This document shows, in pieces, positions 7,976 through 17,500 of a stretch of DNA of 52,074 bases (positions are counted from its first letter, which is position 1; each line of letters starts with the position of its first letter). A program made the translations under genes and the position numbers. Under the pieces are notes generated by a model. The model ran no database searches, had not been told where the DNA came from, and saw only the letters and a program-made list of their open reading frames with translations. Source of the stretch: an uncultured Bacteroidales bacterium (GTDB lineage Bacteria; Bacteroidota; Bacteroidia; Bacteroidales; Paludibacteraceae); the NCBI GenBank assembly GCA_937891975.1, contig CALAUA010000003.1, forward strand, positions 1 through 52,074, in the 5' to 3' direction.

Positions 7976-8839
7976 TTATTTTTCTCTTTGATGTTTCCAT
8001 CTATTGTGCGTCCAAAGCCAACGCTCTGGTTGTTGGCGGATATTTCGCTCAATCAATCGGGCATAAGTGAGCGTAATCTCGTCCTCAGGCATTGCTTGAG
8101 GATTGTCGGTAATCACCTCAAAATGAATACGATAGTATCCTCGTTTAGGAGAAGTGATATTCGCATAAATCACACCCAAATCAAACTTGCGTGCCAGTAC
8201 GTCACCACCGTCCAAGAAAGCTGTATCTTGATTTAAAAAAGTAGTCCACGTATGCGCATTGCGTGGTGAAGGCTTCTGATCGGCTATCAATCCTATAACA
8301 AACGGATGATCAGCATGGCGAAGCTGCACCAATTTACGTAATAATTGTTGCTTTTCCACACATTCACCACCTCGCTTACTACGCAGTAGCAACATCGCTC
8401 TATCAGCTCTCTCGTTCTTTTGCTTGCGATACACATTATACTCCACAATAGATTTATCCGAGAACTGTTTTCCCACATCGGCTATCCACTCCCAATTACA
8501 CACATGCCCTAAATAAGCAATCACTCCATGTTTCTTGCGAGCTAAATCCTCGAGCAACTCCATATTCTCAAATACCACACGCTCACGCATCTCCTCATCG
8601 CTCACACGGTAGCCATAGATGATTTCCACCAAAATGTCTGCGAAGTGATGGTAAAATGCATTGATAATCGTTTTCTGCTCCTTTGATGACTTCTCAGGAA
8701 ATGACAAGCGGATATTCTTACGCACTATTTTTATCCGATATCGCACCACATAGCGTACCAACGGATAAACCAAAGTATCTGCCAGAAAATATAGTAGCCA
8801 TAGTGGGAAGACACTGAATATACGGATTATAAATAGCAT
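7976..8839 (-). CDS. Lipid A / lysophospholipid acyltransferase, LpxL (HtrB) family
   Basis: Membrane-bound acyltransferase expected to add a secondary acyl chain to lipid A or a related lipid. The 287-residue protein begins with a hydrophobic segment (residues about 2-28) and has the acyltransferase motif GHVCNWEW with His112 and Glu117 (H-x4-D/E). A DQKP segment near 195 is also typical. It starts 41 bases after the recN stop and probably shares its transcript; the gap between them is a heptamer array. The exact acyl position cannot be told. Confidence 0.85.
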   Translation of the reverse strand: MLFIIRIFSVFPLWLLYFLADTLVYPLVRYVVRYRIKIVRKNIRLSFPEKSSKEQKTIINAFYHHFADILVEIIYGYRVSDEEMRERVVFENMELLEDLARKKHGVIAYLGHVCNWEWIADVGKQFSDKSIVEYNVYRKQKNERADRAMLLLRSKRGGECVEKQQLLRKLVQLRHADHPFVIGLIADQKPSPRNAHTWTTFLNQDTAFLDGGDVLARKFDLGVIYANITSPKRGYYRIHFEVITDNPQAMPEDEITLTYARLIERNIRQQPERWLWTHNRWKHQREK

Positions 8840-8844
8840 TGTTA

Positions 8845-8877
8845 GTATGGGTAATGGATAATGGATAATGGGTAATG
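8845..8877. repeat. Heptanucleotide array (GGATAAT-type) between recN and the acyltransferase gene
   Basis: Units GGGTAAT, GGATAAT, GGATAAT, GGGTAAT, GGATTAT run right up to the recN stop codon. The stop TAA of recN falls at the array border. Confidence 0.75.
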
Positions 8878-8879
8878 GA

Positions 8880-10409
8880 TTATAGACTGCGCATTTTTTC
8901 GATTTCAGAAGCGTGTTCTTGTGGGGTTAGTTCACGAATATGTGTCTCGGTGCGGACATCTGTATCTTCCTTATATACTAAATAGTGATGTTCGCTTTTG
9001 GTTGCCACTTGTGGCAAGTGTGTGATACTAATCACCTGACGCGAAGCGGCAATCTGACGCATAATCTCACCCATTTGACCTGCGATAGCGCCACTCACAC
9101 CCGTGTCAATCTCATCAAAAATGATGGTAGGTAAACCATTGGTAGAGGCTATTAAAGCCTTGATACATAGCATCAAGCGACTTATCTCACCACCCGAAGC
9201 CACTTCTGCTACGCGGCGAAGTGACTGGTTCAAATTGGCTGCGAACATAAACTGCACATCGTCCTTGCCCGTGGGCGTAAAATCATCAGTAGGTGTGATT
9301 TGCACTGCCACGTTCGCATGCTTCACGCCAAGGCGTTGCATGTCTTCTATCAGGTGCAAGGCGATAGGCGATGAAGCGATAAGGCGCGATTGGGTAAGCG
9401 CTTCGGCTGCCTCACTAAGGGCGCTGTGAGCCACCTCTACTTCGCCTTGCAAGCGGGCTATATCTTCATCATAGTTTGCCAATTGCTGCATTTGCGAACC
9501 CAATTCTTCGTGGAGAGCCATCAGCTCATCGATAGTCTGCACACGGTGCTTCTTCATCAGTGTTTGCAGCAGACTGATGCGTTCTTGTACCTGCTCTAGA
9601 CGCATTGGATCACGTTCGGTGCGGTCGTAGAGGCGTTGGATGTCGGAAATAATATCTTTGAGGTCAATCTCCACGCTACTAAGGCGTTCTTCCATCTCCG
9701 ATGCCCGATTCCCGATTCCCGACTTACTGGCATGTATGAGCGATAGAGCACCATTATCGCCATCCAATTGCTGCAGAGCAGTGGCGAGCGCTGTCTGAAT
9801 CTCTTCGGCATGTGCAAGGCGGTATTCCTCTTCCTCCAATTCCTCCATCTCATCGGCTTGCAGGTGGGCATCCTCAAGCTGTTGCCATTGGAATGCCACA
9901 TAATCAGCATCGGCTTGTGCTTTGGCTGCGCGTTGTTGATACTTTCGCAGGTCTTGCAGGGCATTGGTATAATGCTCGTAAGCCACAGCGTAGGCATCTT
10001 GCTGAGTTTGGTTGTTGGCAATACTATCCACGATTTGTAATTGAAAGAGGTCATCGCCCAGCATCAGACTCTCGTGTTGCGAGTGAATATCTATGAGTTG
10101 GCGTGCCAGGGCTTTCAGTTCAGTTTGGGTTACTATCTCATCGTTTACGAACGAACGTGAACGTCCATTGGTATTGAGTTCGCGACGGATAATGATATCT
10201 TCACCAAACGTGGCTTCAATCACGCATCGTTCTTCGCCTTCGGTGATGGTTTTGGTATCAGCACGTGCCCCCATGACTAGGTTGAGCGCCCCCAGTATAA
10301 TACTCTTACCTGCACCCGTCTCACCCGTCATCACCGAAAAGCCCTCATGGAAATCAATATCCAAGTGGCTAATCAGCGCATAGTTCCTTATATGAAGGTG
10401 TGTTAACAT
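8880..10409 (-). CDS. recN: DNA repair ATPase RecN, slightly short at the C-terminus
   Basis: SMC-like ATPase acting in double-strand-break repair. Walker A GETGAGKS at 29-36, long coiled-coil middle (about 150-360), ABC signature SGGEISRLMLC at 405-415 and Walker B IIFDE at about 429-433, followed by SITHLPQVA. It ends at HASEIEKMRSL; family members I recall continue for about 25 residues (IARML...), and here the heptamer array begins at the stop, suggesting truncation by repeat insertion. Another heptamer piece (9697-9727) encodes SGIGNRASE inside the coiled coil. The start overlaps the upstream gene by 7 bases. Confidence 0.93.
   Translation of the reverse strand: MLTHLHIRNYALISHLDIDFHEGFSVMTGETGAGKSIILGALNLVMGARADTKTITEGEERCVIEATFGEDIIIRRELNTNGRSRSFVNDEIVTQTELKALARQLIDIHSQHESLMLGDDLFQLQIVDSIANNQTQQDAYAVAYEHYTNALQDLRKYQQRAAKAQADADYVAFQWQQLEDAHLQADEMEELEEEEYRLAHAEEIQTALATALQQLDGDNGALSLIHASKSGIGNRASEMEERLSSVEIDLKDIISDIQRLYDRTERDPMRLEQVQERISLLQTLMKKHRVQTIDELMALHEELGSQMQQLANYDEDIARLQGEVEVAHSALSEAAEALTQSRLIASSPIALHLIEDMQRLGVKHANVAVQITPTDDFTPTGKDDVQFMFAANLNQSLRRVAEVASGGEISRLMLCIKALIASTNGLPTIIFDEIDTGVSGAIAGQMGEIMRQIAASRQVISITHLPQVATKSEHHYLVYKEDTDVRTETHIRELTPQEHASEIEKMRSL
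9697..9727 (-). repeat. Heptamer array inside recN
   Basis: CCCGATT units in a row (minus-strand AATCGGG) encode SGIGNR in the coiled-coil region. The same word family (GTCGGGA) fills the gaps at 13055 and 13925. Confidence 0.65.
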
Positions 10410-10759
10410 TCTTCCTCGTAGTATCCTTGCTCAATGCCGTATTGCAGTTCGCCATCCATGATGAGCTGCAGTTGTTCGCTAGTGAGTGGGCGACCCAATT
10501 CTTTGGTTTGCTCGATGAGGTAGTTGAGTTGCTCCGTCTCATCAATCTCTCCCTCAAGATAGGTCACTTCGTCTGTATTATCCTCTTCTTCCAACAGCCC
10601 CTGCGATACGAGGTAATCGTCCATCAAGTCGAGTACCATCAATACGTCTGCTTGGGTCATACCCTCGCGGTCGGCAGCAGGTATGAGGTTCCAAATATAC
10701 TCCAATTGTTGCTTCTCCTCAGCGTCCATCAGACTGAGTTCGATATTCGAATTTGCCAT
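10403..10759 (-). CDS. Small acidic protein of unknown function, co-transcribed with recN
   Basis: 118 residues, strongly acidic (many E/D; ends YYEEEC) with predicted helices and no signal peptide. It overlaps recN by 7 bases, so it is translationally coupled. Its transcription probably starts at the divergent promoter at 10789-10819. I recognise no family. Conserved position ahead of a repair gene would be the main clue to its role. Confidence 0.7.
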   Translation of the reverse strand: MANSNIELSLMDAEEKQQLEYIWNLIPAADREGMTQADVLMVLDLMDDYLVSQGLLEEEDNTDEVTYLEGEIDETEQLNYLIEQTKELGRPLTSEQLQLIMDGELQYGIEQGYYEEEC

Positions 10760-10785
10760 AATAATGATTGTTTTTTTGAATTTGT

Positions 10786-10816
10786 TTGCAAAGTTACGAT
10801 TTTTTTGCTACCTTTG
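10786..10816 (+). promoter_or_regulatory. Promoter for cdsA-rarA (interlocked with the opposite promoter)
   Basis: TTG at 10786-10788, 20-base spacer, TACCTTTG at 10809-10816. It occupies the same 34 bp as the opposite promoter, so both cannot be bound by polymerase at once. Confidence 0.7.
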
Positions 10817-10819
10817 CAA
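10789..10819 (-). promoter_or_regulatory. Promoter for the acidic protein-recN-lpxL unit (interlocked with the cdsA promoter)
   Basis: On the minus strand, TTG at 10817-10819, 20-base spacer, TAACTTTG at 10789-10796. Its two boxes overlap or abut those of the plus-strand promoter (10786-10816). Confidence 0.7.
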
Positions 10820-10847
10820 ATTATTTGACAAAAAAGTAAAAAAAGAC

Positions 10848-11711
10848 ATGAACAATTTTATTACTCGCACACTGTCTGCCATTGTGTATGCAGGCGTAGT
10901 GATAGCTTCCATATTGGTTCAACCTGCCAGTTTCGGCGATCATATGTTGCTGTTTGGTATCGTGTTTATGATTGTCAGCACGTTAGCTGTACGAGAGTTT
11001 CACTGTTTAGTAGGAGGATCGGATGTTAAGATTCAGTCCTATGCTATGATGGCTAACGCGTTGCTATTCTGCGCATTGTATTTCTTCTTCTATGGTGACT
11101 TGGTATGGCGTCCGCTGCTGTTTGCGTATGTGGCAATGCTGTTGCTTACGATGATTGTGCATCTCTTCCACGAGAAAGTGAATGCGGTGGCGTCGTGGGG
11201 TAACCTGTGCGCAGGGCAACTGATGATAGCGTTGCCTTTTGCACTGATGAGTGGTATAGCTCTCTATAACAAATGGCTGCTCTTTGCCTTGTTCATATTG
11301 CTTTGGATTAATGATAGCGGTGCATATATAGTAGGTAGTTTGATGGCTAAACGCAAGGGTGGCAATCATAAGATGTTCCCACGCGTGAGCCCTGCTAAGT
11401 CATGGGAGGGATTGATTGGTGGCTTCGTTTTTGATTTGATAGCAGGATACGTGTTCTACTTAGTGGGTTGGACTACCAATATTGGCTTGACCGCATATCC
11501 ATTGTTAGATAGTCTGCTGTTTGCACTGGCTGTGGGTGTGTTTGGCACCTTGGGTGACTTGATGGAGAGTTTGATGAAGCGCACGATTGGTGTGAAAGAC
11601 TCGGGCAAGTTCATGCCTGGCCACGGCGGTGTGCTCGACCGTTTCGACAGTCTCCTGTTGGCTGTGCCAGTAGTGTATTTCTTGTTTGTATATTTGCCTA
11701 GTATAATATAA
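10848..11711 (+). CDS. cdsA: Phosphatidate cytidylyltransferase (CDP-diacylglycerol synthase)
   Basis: Makes CDP-diacylglycerol from phosphatidic acid and CTP in the inner membrane, the entry to phospholipid synthesis. 287 residues with several hydrophobic segments and the CDP-diglyceride synthase signature near the C-terminus: SPAKSWEG followed by MESLMKRTIGVKDSG and PGHGGVLDRFDS. ATG 10848 is preferred over the upstream in-frame ATG at 10683, because the promoter lies between them and the signature-bearing protein starts there. rarA begins 4 bases after the stop, so the two genes form an operon. Confidence 0.93.
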   Translation: MNNFITRTLSAIVYAGVVIASILVQPASFGDHMLLFGIVFMIVSTLAVREFHCLVGGSDVKIQSYAMMANALLFCALYFFFYGDLVWRPLLFAYVAMLLLTMIVHLFHEKVNAVASWGNLCAGQLMIALPFALMSGIALYNKWLLFALFILLWINDSGAYIVGSLMAKRKGGNHKMFPRVSPAKSWEGLIGGFVFDLIAGYVFYLVGWTTNIGLTAYPLLDSLLFALAVGVFGTLGDLMESLMKRTIGVKDSGKFMPGHGGVLDRFDSLLLAVPVVYFLFVYLPSII

Positions 11712-11715
11712 GTTT

Positions 11716-13026
11716 ATGCTCCCACTCGCAGAACGATTGCGTCCGAAGACGCTCAACGAATATATCGGTCAGAAGCACCTTGTAGGTGAAGGGGCTATTC
11801 TTCGCCAGATGATTGAACGCGGCAACTTGTCGTCATTTATCTTGTGGGGTCCTCCAGGCGTGGGTAAAACTACTTTGGCTCGCATCATCGCTCATCAGTT
11901 GGAGCGACCATTCTATACGCTCTCTGCGGTCACTAGTGGTGTGAAGGAGGTACGCGAGGTGATTGACAAAGCCAAGCGCTATGCAGCCATGAATAGTGGG
12001 TTATTTAGCAATAGGCTATTGGGCGATGAGGCGATAAGGCAAGAAGATGAAAGGCGGGCGATATTATTTATTGATGAGATTCATCGCTTCTCCAAATCAC
12101 AGCAGGATAGTTTGTTGGGGGCAGTAGAGGATGGTACTATCACGCTGATAGGTGCTACTACGGAGAATCCTTCGTTTGAGGTGATTACCCCACTACTCAG
12201 TCGTTGCCAAGTGTATGTGCTGAAGTCGCTAGAGAAGGAAGATTTGCTAGAACTGCTAGATAGAGCATTGACTAAAGACGAGCATATCCGCAGTTTGAAC
12301 ATTGAGTTGAAGGAGACGGAGAGCATTCTCCGCTATTCGGGTGGTGATGCACGTAAGTTGCTCAATATCATCGAACTGGTCACCAACTCGGGTGTCAAAG
12401 TGATTGACAACGAGACGGTCACCAAGCAGTTGCAGCAGAACCCTGTGGCGTATGACAAGGATGGCGAGTTGCACTATGATATCATCTCTGCGTTTATCAA
12501 GTCGATCCGTGGTAGCGATCCCGATGCGGCATTATATTGGTTGGCACGTATGGTAGCTGCAGGCGAAGACCCAAAGTTTATCGCTCGCCGTTTGGTTATC
12601 TCTGCGAGCGAGGATATCGGTTTGGCAAATCCGAATGCAATGTTGGTGGCGAATGCATGCTTCGATACGCTACAGAAGATTGGTTGGCCTGAGGGGCGTA
12701 TTCCATTGGCGATGGCGACGGTGTACTTGGCTACTTCTCAGAAGTCGAATTCAGCATATCTGGCTATCAACCAAGCGCTAGAGTTGGTAGAGAAGACAGG
12801 CAATCTGCCTGTGCCATTGCATCTGCGCAATGCGCCAACGAAGTTGATGGACGAGTTGGGTTATGGCGATGGGTATCAGTATGCACACGATTTCCCAAAT
12901 CACTTTGTCAAGCAGCAGTTTATGCCTGATGCACTACAAGGGACGAAGTTGTGGCAGGCACAAGGTAGCCCACAAGAGCAGAAGATGGCAGAGTGGATGA
13001 GATTCCTTTGGGATGATAAAAAATAG
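11716..13026 (+). CDS. rarA: Replication-associated recombination protein A (RarA/MgsA AAA+ ATPase)
   Basis: AAA+ ATPase that acts at stalled forks and single-strand DNA gaps. 436 residues: Walker A GPPGVGKT at 45-52, Walker B ILFIDE ending at 121, sensor GATTENPSFE about 141-150, and the MgsA C-terminal domain. Residues about 91-114, just before Walker B, are extra compared with homologues I remember (which run almost directly into ILFIDEIHRFSKSQQDSL). The DNA there consists of 7-base repeat words. It is the second gene of the cdsA operon, and its stop lies in a terminator. Confidence 0.93.
   Translation: MLPLAERLRPKTLNEYIGQKHLVGEGAILRQMIERGNLSSFILWGPPGVGKTTLARIIAHQLERPFYTLSAVTSGVKEVREVIDKAKRYAAMNSGLFSNRLLGDEAIRQEDERRAILFIDEIHRFSKSQQDSLLGAVEDGTITLIGATTENPSFEVITPLLSRCQVYVLKSLEKEDLLELLDRALTKDEHIRSLNIELKETESILRYSGGDARKLLNIIELVTNSGVKVIDNETVTKQLQQNPVAYDKDGELHYDIISAFIKSIRGSDPDAALYWLARMVAAGEDPKFIARRLVISASEDIGLANPNAMLVANACFDTLQKIGWPEGRIPLAMATVYLATSQKSNSAYLAINQALELVEKTGNLPVPLHLRNAPTKLMDELGYGDGYQYAHDFPNHFVKQQFMPDALQGTKLWQAQGSPQEQKMAEWMRFLWDDKK
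12000..12060 (+). repeat. Heptamer-derived in-frame insert in rarA
   Basis: Words such as CAATAGG, CTATTGG, GCGATGA, GGCGATA encode about 20 extra residues (NSGLFSNRLLGDEAIRQEDE) immediately before Walker B. The same words appear in recQ (39090-39130) and between genes at 44245-44283. Confidence 0.6.
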
Positions 13027-13045
13027 GGCGTGTGCCCTATTTTTT
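13021..13045 (+). terminator. Terminator of cdsA-rarA
   Basis: AAATAGGGC (13021-13029), GTGT loop, GCCCTATTT (13034-13042), then a T run. The rarA stop codon is part of the stem. Confidence 0.85.
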
Positions 13046-13054
13046 TATCTTTGG

Positions 13055-13160
13055 TGTCGGGAGTCCGGAGTCGGGAGTCCGCTTCTGGTTTGTATCGGAG
13101 TTGCGAGTCGGGAGGCCGGTTGTTAATTTAATCCGGAGTCGGGAGTCGCGAGGCCGACTA
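13055..13160. repeat. Heptamer array (GTCGGGA-type)
   Basis: Repeated words GTCGGGA, GTCCGGA, GTTGCGA, GGCCG separate rarA and the minus-strand gene ending at 13161. A second array of the same family lies at 13925-14025. Confidence 0.7.
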
Positions 13161-13904
13161 TTAGTCACGGGTGCCGTCGCAGCGGGGGTAATCGCTGCAG
13201 CCCCAGAAGGTTTGTCCCTGTTTAGTACCTTTCTTTATCATCCGTTGAAGCATCGGTTTGCCACACTTGGGGCAAACTGGTGCCTTAGCGGATAATGCTT
13301 CTTGTTGGCGATGCTCCAAACGGGCTTGTGTAAGACTTTCGGTGAAACCACCGTTCTGCGTAAATTCCTCAAACTGCTTGTCTATCAGGCGTGATAACAT
13401 CTGCACCTGTTTCCTGCACAACACGAATAGGGCATTGGCACAGTCCAACATATTGTCGGTCATCACCAATGGCTCGAATAATGCTACCTGTTTCTTGATG
13501 CGTTCTGCAGCGTCGTATGACCAGTTGTTTTCCTCGTAGTCGGTGTGAATGAAGGGCACCTGTTGCAAGGCTTGCATAACGGGATTATTCGCCTGCCAGA
13601 GTTCTCCATTTTGCTCGATGATGAGTTGCATAAAGTCCTCCGATAGTTCGATGGCACTGCCTCGTGCTACATCGGTGAGGCGCATCTCCGTTTCAGTGGA
13701 GGTGTTGTGGCGTGCACTACCTTCGGCAATGTTGGCATAGACGGAGCGTGCCGCCATATACATCTGGTCGTATAGGCGACCTTTGGGGTCGTTCTGCGAG
13801 GTTAGGAACTGCTCGCAGAAACGCCGAGTGAAGATGGCTATGCAATGAGCCAATACCCAAGCATCGAGGTTGTAGTAGCCGCTGCAGAAGAATCGGGATG
13901 ACAT
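13161..13904 (-). CDS. Four-helix-bundle (IVP/S23-like) protein with zinc-ribbon tail
   Basis: 247 residues. The first half matches the 23S rRNA intervening-sequence / four-helix-bundle family, with the hallmark ANIAEGSAR near 60 and ARGSAIELSED. A suffix domain follows, and the C-terminus is a topoisomerase-type zinc ribbon (CPKCGKPM...WGCSDYPRC, four cysteines). This corresponds to what is annotated as a four helix bundle suffix domain protein; the function is unknown, though the zinc ribbon suggests nucleic acid contact. ATG 13904 is chosen because the frame upstream is heptamer repeat. Nothing suggests an rRNA intervening sequence here. Confidence 0.82.
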   Translation of the reverse strand: MSSRFFCSGYYNLDAWVLAHCIAIFTRRFCEQFLTSQNDPKGRLYDQMYMAARSVYANIAEGSARHNTSTETEMRLTDVARGSAIELSEDFMQLIIEQNGELWQANNPVMQALQQVPFIHTDYEENNWSYDAAERIKKQVALFEPLVMTDNMLDCANALFVLCRKQVQMLSRLIDKQFEEFTQNGGFTESLTQARLEHRQQEALSAKAPVCPKCGKPMLQRMIKKGTKQGQTFWGCSDYPRCDGTRD

Positions 13905-13924
13905 ATTTCTTGTTATTATTTTTT

Positions 13925-14025
13925 GTGTCGGGACTCGGGAGTCGGGAGTCCGATTGGTTTTATCGGGAGTTGCGAGGCGGGAGTCCGATTTGGGGTTATT
14001 TTCGGGAGGCGCGAGACGGGAGTCC
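13925..14025. repeat. Heptamer array that also encodes the C-terminus of the next gene
   Basis: GTCGGGA, GTCCGAT, GCGAGGC, GGGAGTC words fill the gap and continue into the last codons of the minus-strand gene at 13996-14520, giving its terminal residues GLPSRASRK. Confidence 0.65.
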
Positions 14026-14520
14026 GTATTTTCTGCGCACGTATAGGGCATAGCCCAGTGCGAGAAGGAGTAGACAAGGTACCGCATCGGTGAGAGGGTC
14101 TTTGTATATATCATCTGGATTATTTGGACCTGGATCTCCACCACCACTATTACCACCGCCAATACGACGTGGACCACGTGGTGAAGAGTCAGGTAGATTA
14201 TCATCCGCAGAAATAAAGCCCGTGGTGGCTGCACTCGGCAGCGAAGAGCCCGAAGAAATCATTGCTGAAGTAGAGTGGAAGTTTACCGTTGTGCCTATAG
14301 CAGTAGGGCAGACATTGCCACTAGTGTGATTGTAGGTAGCTCTAGTCGCCTTAGTATTTCCCACACTAGTATAGCCACCCCCTGTGGAACTACTTCCCCC
14401 CGAACCGATGGAGTGGTAAGTAGCCTTAGAGGTTTGATGCAATTGATACTCAGTTGCCATCAACAGGGTATTGCAACTCAAGAGTGCGATAACTATCAAT
14501 AATTGTTTCATTGCTTTCAT
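13996..14520 (-). CDS. Small secreted protein with C-terminal membrane anchor
   Basis: 174 residues (second possible ATG at 14511). N-terminal signal peptide ending near MATEY; a Gly/Ser/Thr-rich middle (GSGGSSSTGGGY; GGGNSGGGDPGP); then DPLTDAVP, a hydrophobic stretch (CLLLLALGYALYV) and basic RRK. This tripartite C-terminus resembles sorting or anchoring tails that accompany large surface proteins in Bacteroidales. It lies just downstream of the 2162-codon gene in the same direction, so an accessory role on the surface is plausible. The final residues come from a heptamer array. Confidence 0.65.
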   Translation of the reverse strand: MKAMKQLLIVIALLSCNTLLMATEYQLHQTSKATYHSIGSGGSSSTGGGYTSVGNTKATRATYNHTSGNVCPTAIGTTVNFHSTSAMISSGSSLPSAATTGFISADDNLPDSSPRGPRRIGGGNSGGGDPGPNNPDDIYKDPLTDAVPCLLLLALGYALYVRRKYGLPSRASRK

Positions 14521-14527
14521 AATTCTT

Positions 14528-14562
14528 TGCCTTTAAACTTTAAACATTAAACTTTAAACTCA
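14528..14562. repeat. Heptamer array (TTTAAAC-type)
   Basis: Units TTTAAAC, TTTAAAC, ATTAAAC, TTTAAAC fill the short gap between the small anchored protein and the stop of the giant gene. Confidence 0.65.
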
Positions 14563-17500
14563 TTATTTATTGATAGTTTGTACTTGTTTACCCATCGCAT
14601 CATAAATCACTCCGTTGCGCAAGATATACATCTTATCTTGATAGATGAACTTCATCGGTTGTTCGCTATTGAAGTGTAGCAGGTTCCCTACTCCCGTAGT
14701 CGTACCAGGACTTTCATCTCGCAATACGATGCGTATCGTGAAACGTGAATCATTATATAACTCACCATTGCTCTCAAACTCATATGCGCTAGACAACAAA
14801 TCGAAGTCTGTCACCCCTGTTTGATTATCAGTCAGATAGACTGCTTCTACGTCGCTCAATTTGCTTGCTTCTTCATTGATAGCGAACATATATTTTCCTG
14901 TTTGTGGTGCTCGATATCCGATAGCTGTGTAAGCAGCAGCTGTTGATTCGGTCACCGCCTCAAAAGCCATGCGTTTACCCTCATGCATGAGCCACACTTT
15001 TGGTTTGTCGGTAGATGAGCCGAACATCTTCTCGTAGTCATCGAAGTCAATATCATCGGAATAGCGATCGCCAATGAACATACCCGTTTGGTCAGTATTG
15101 CCCTCTGCCGTAATCTCAATCTGAACAAAGGCTTCGCGTGGCGTTTCTGCACTTAACATGGCAGGAGCCTTTTGTATGCGATTAGCCGCAGCAAAGTTGA
15201 TTGTACCAGTACCACCATCAGCAGTCTCTTGTAGATAGAATGGGAAGAATGGTTTGAGTTCGGTCTTGGCAGCAATATATTGGTCATAATCCGTACCATC
15301 TTCAGGAGACATCACGGTGATGTATTTCACATTATTATTTTCCCAATGATAGCTTCCATTCCAATGCTCAGCATCCGGGCTCTTCATGAGTTGCTGATGT
15401 CCGATATCCCCTTTCCATGTTGCCATGAATGGGTTACCGATGAAGTTCCAGCCAACATTATTGGCTGTGATTGTACCTGCTTTATAAGCATCAATGCCGT
15501 GGGCGGTAGTGGCAATCGATTTATCTGCTTCTGCAGATGATATAACCCTATTACCCAATGGGAATCGGATAATAGATAGTGGACGATTAGCGACATTGCC
15601 TACTTGACGTGGTTTAGCTGCGATGATATAACCAATACCTGCTTCGAAGTTATCACCATAATACCATTCCCAGCTGGTAGCATTGGCGTCGACTGCACGA
15701 AGAGCACCATTGTAGTGTTTCACCCAAACAGGGAAGTCGTCCACACCTGCTTCGTCAGTCACATTGGCAAGTGGTACTTTATATGGTAAACTGAATTGAT
15801 AATACTTGTAGTTTTGGATATAATAGTCATAGATGATATTACCACTACCTTTGAAGTCAACACTTCCATTCAAATATACTTCAGGTAATGCGTAGGTAGT
15901 AGGATTGAGCCAGCTATATCCGCCACGAAGATATACTTGACGTTTGACTCCAAGGCTCTTTCCGTCCAATATTAATTTACCGCCTGGATAAACATATATA
16001 TTGGCGAAGTCAACGTGCGCATCACCAGCAGACAGTTTTCCGCCGTTGAGAACTACGACATCACAAACTGTTGTCTCTAATGTACTATAAGCAGTACTTA
16101 CGCTTTCCCCTGTTACTAATATTGGTTTACAGAGAAGTTTTCTATTGTTAGAAGTATTGTCCACTATCTTCAGTACCTCGCCATCGTTGGTAGTAAGCGC
16201 TACACCTTCCACCTTATAGATATCGCTTGTGCTACCAGAATTGAGATTAGTGAGTGTTACATTTGTAGTCGTTTTCCCAAGTGTGATATCTACGTTGGCA
16301 GGAGCATCCCCCTCAAAACGAAGTGCCATACTATTGGTACCCCACTCCATTACTTCTACATTCATTTCGGTTATTTCAGTCATTGGCAGGAGGTATAAAG
16401 TGTTGTCAACACTTTCGTAGGTACCCCATTTAGCACCACCCTCGGCAGATGTGCAATAGCACAAATATTTTTTGTTCTTCTCTTGATCACTCTTCAGCGT
16501 ATATTGCCAATGACCGTCCACAACGGTAGTCGTAACTTTCCACTCGTAAGCATTTGATTCACCATCACCTAACTCGTCAATGACAGCATAGTTGCGAATA
16601 GTAGCACTATTTTGAGCATCATTTGCCCATAATCCTCTTTGCCCGTAATTCACCGAAGCGAAACGTAAGCATTCACCGTATCCCTGATATCGGTCTCCTG
16701 TGCCATTCGTTGTTTTCACTGGCCAAAGCGTATAGGTAGTAGTGGTAGGTGCAATGGCAGTCATATTGGTTTCATCTACCTCAATCACCACACCACTAGG
16801 GTTAGTAGGCTCGGTCATGTTAGCAGGTAGTGCATACCATACTGCTCCTACTTTAGTAGCGATAACGAACTTAGCGGGTAAATTACGCACATGAATGGTA
16901 TGATTATCTGATATAGGCAGATTATGCGACTTAGCAGTAACTTCCACATCGGCAGGTACACCATCGCCTTCGCTGCTTGGACGGTAGTGAATATATATGC
17001 TTTGTGAAAGTTCACCAGCCTCGTTTGCAGTTAAAGTCAAAGATTGTTGAGGTTGATTTGCTGCTGCCATTGCGAAGTTAGCATTGCGTTCAGCAGAGAA
17101 ATATACATCTGCGTTATTGGATGTAACAATCACCTGTGCATTAGGATACATCTTGTTTGCTGTAACTGTCAATGGTTGATTAGCCCTTATACCACGCTGC
17201 TCGGTAGCAGTTACATATACATCTTCTTTACTTACCGATATCGTACCACAAGCGAGGTATGATGTATAGAGAGGAGATTTCTTGTAGAGGTAGATCGGGG
17301 TTTGGTTGCCAGGCTCATAGAAACGGAAGCATTTACTAAAATCAGTATATTGTAATGCAGCTTTGTTTTTATGCATCATATTAGCGATTGAAACTGTTTT
17401 CGTTCCACCATCAAATGCCACCGTCAATGGATGATTCATAGCAGTTGATATATTATCTGTGCCAGACAATCCAGAATTGTCATTTTCGTTAATATAGTTA

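Noticed and set aside
13161..13904. An rRNA intervening sequence because of the S23-like domain
   Set aside because: No rRNA gene is in the window; this protein family is widely encoded outside rRNA and has an added zinc ribbon.
13905..14234. N-terminal extension of the four-helix-bundle gene (longer open frame)
   Set aside because: The extension is translated heptamer repeat and overlaps the neighbouring gene; ATG 13904 starts the recognisable domain.
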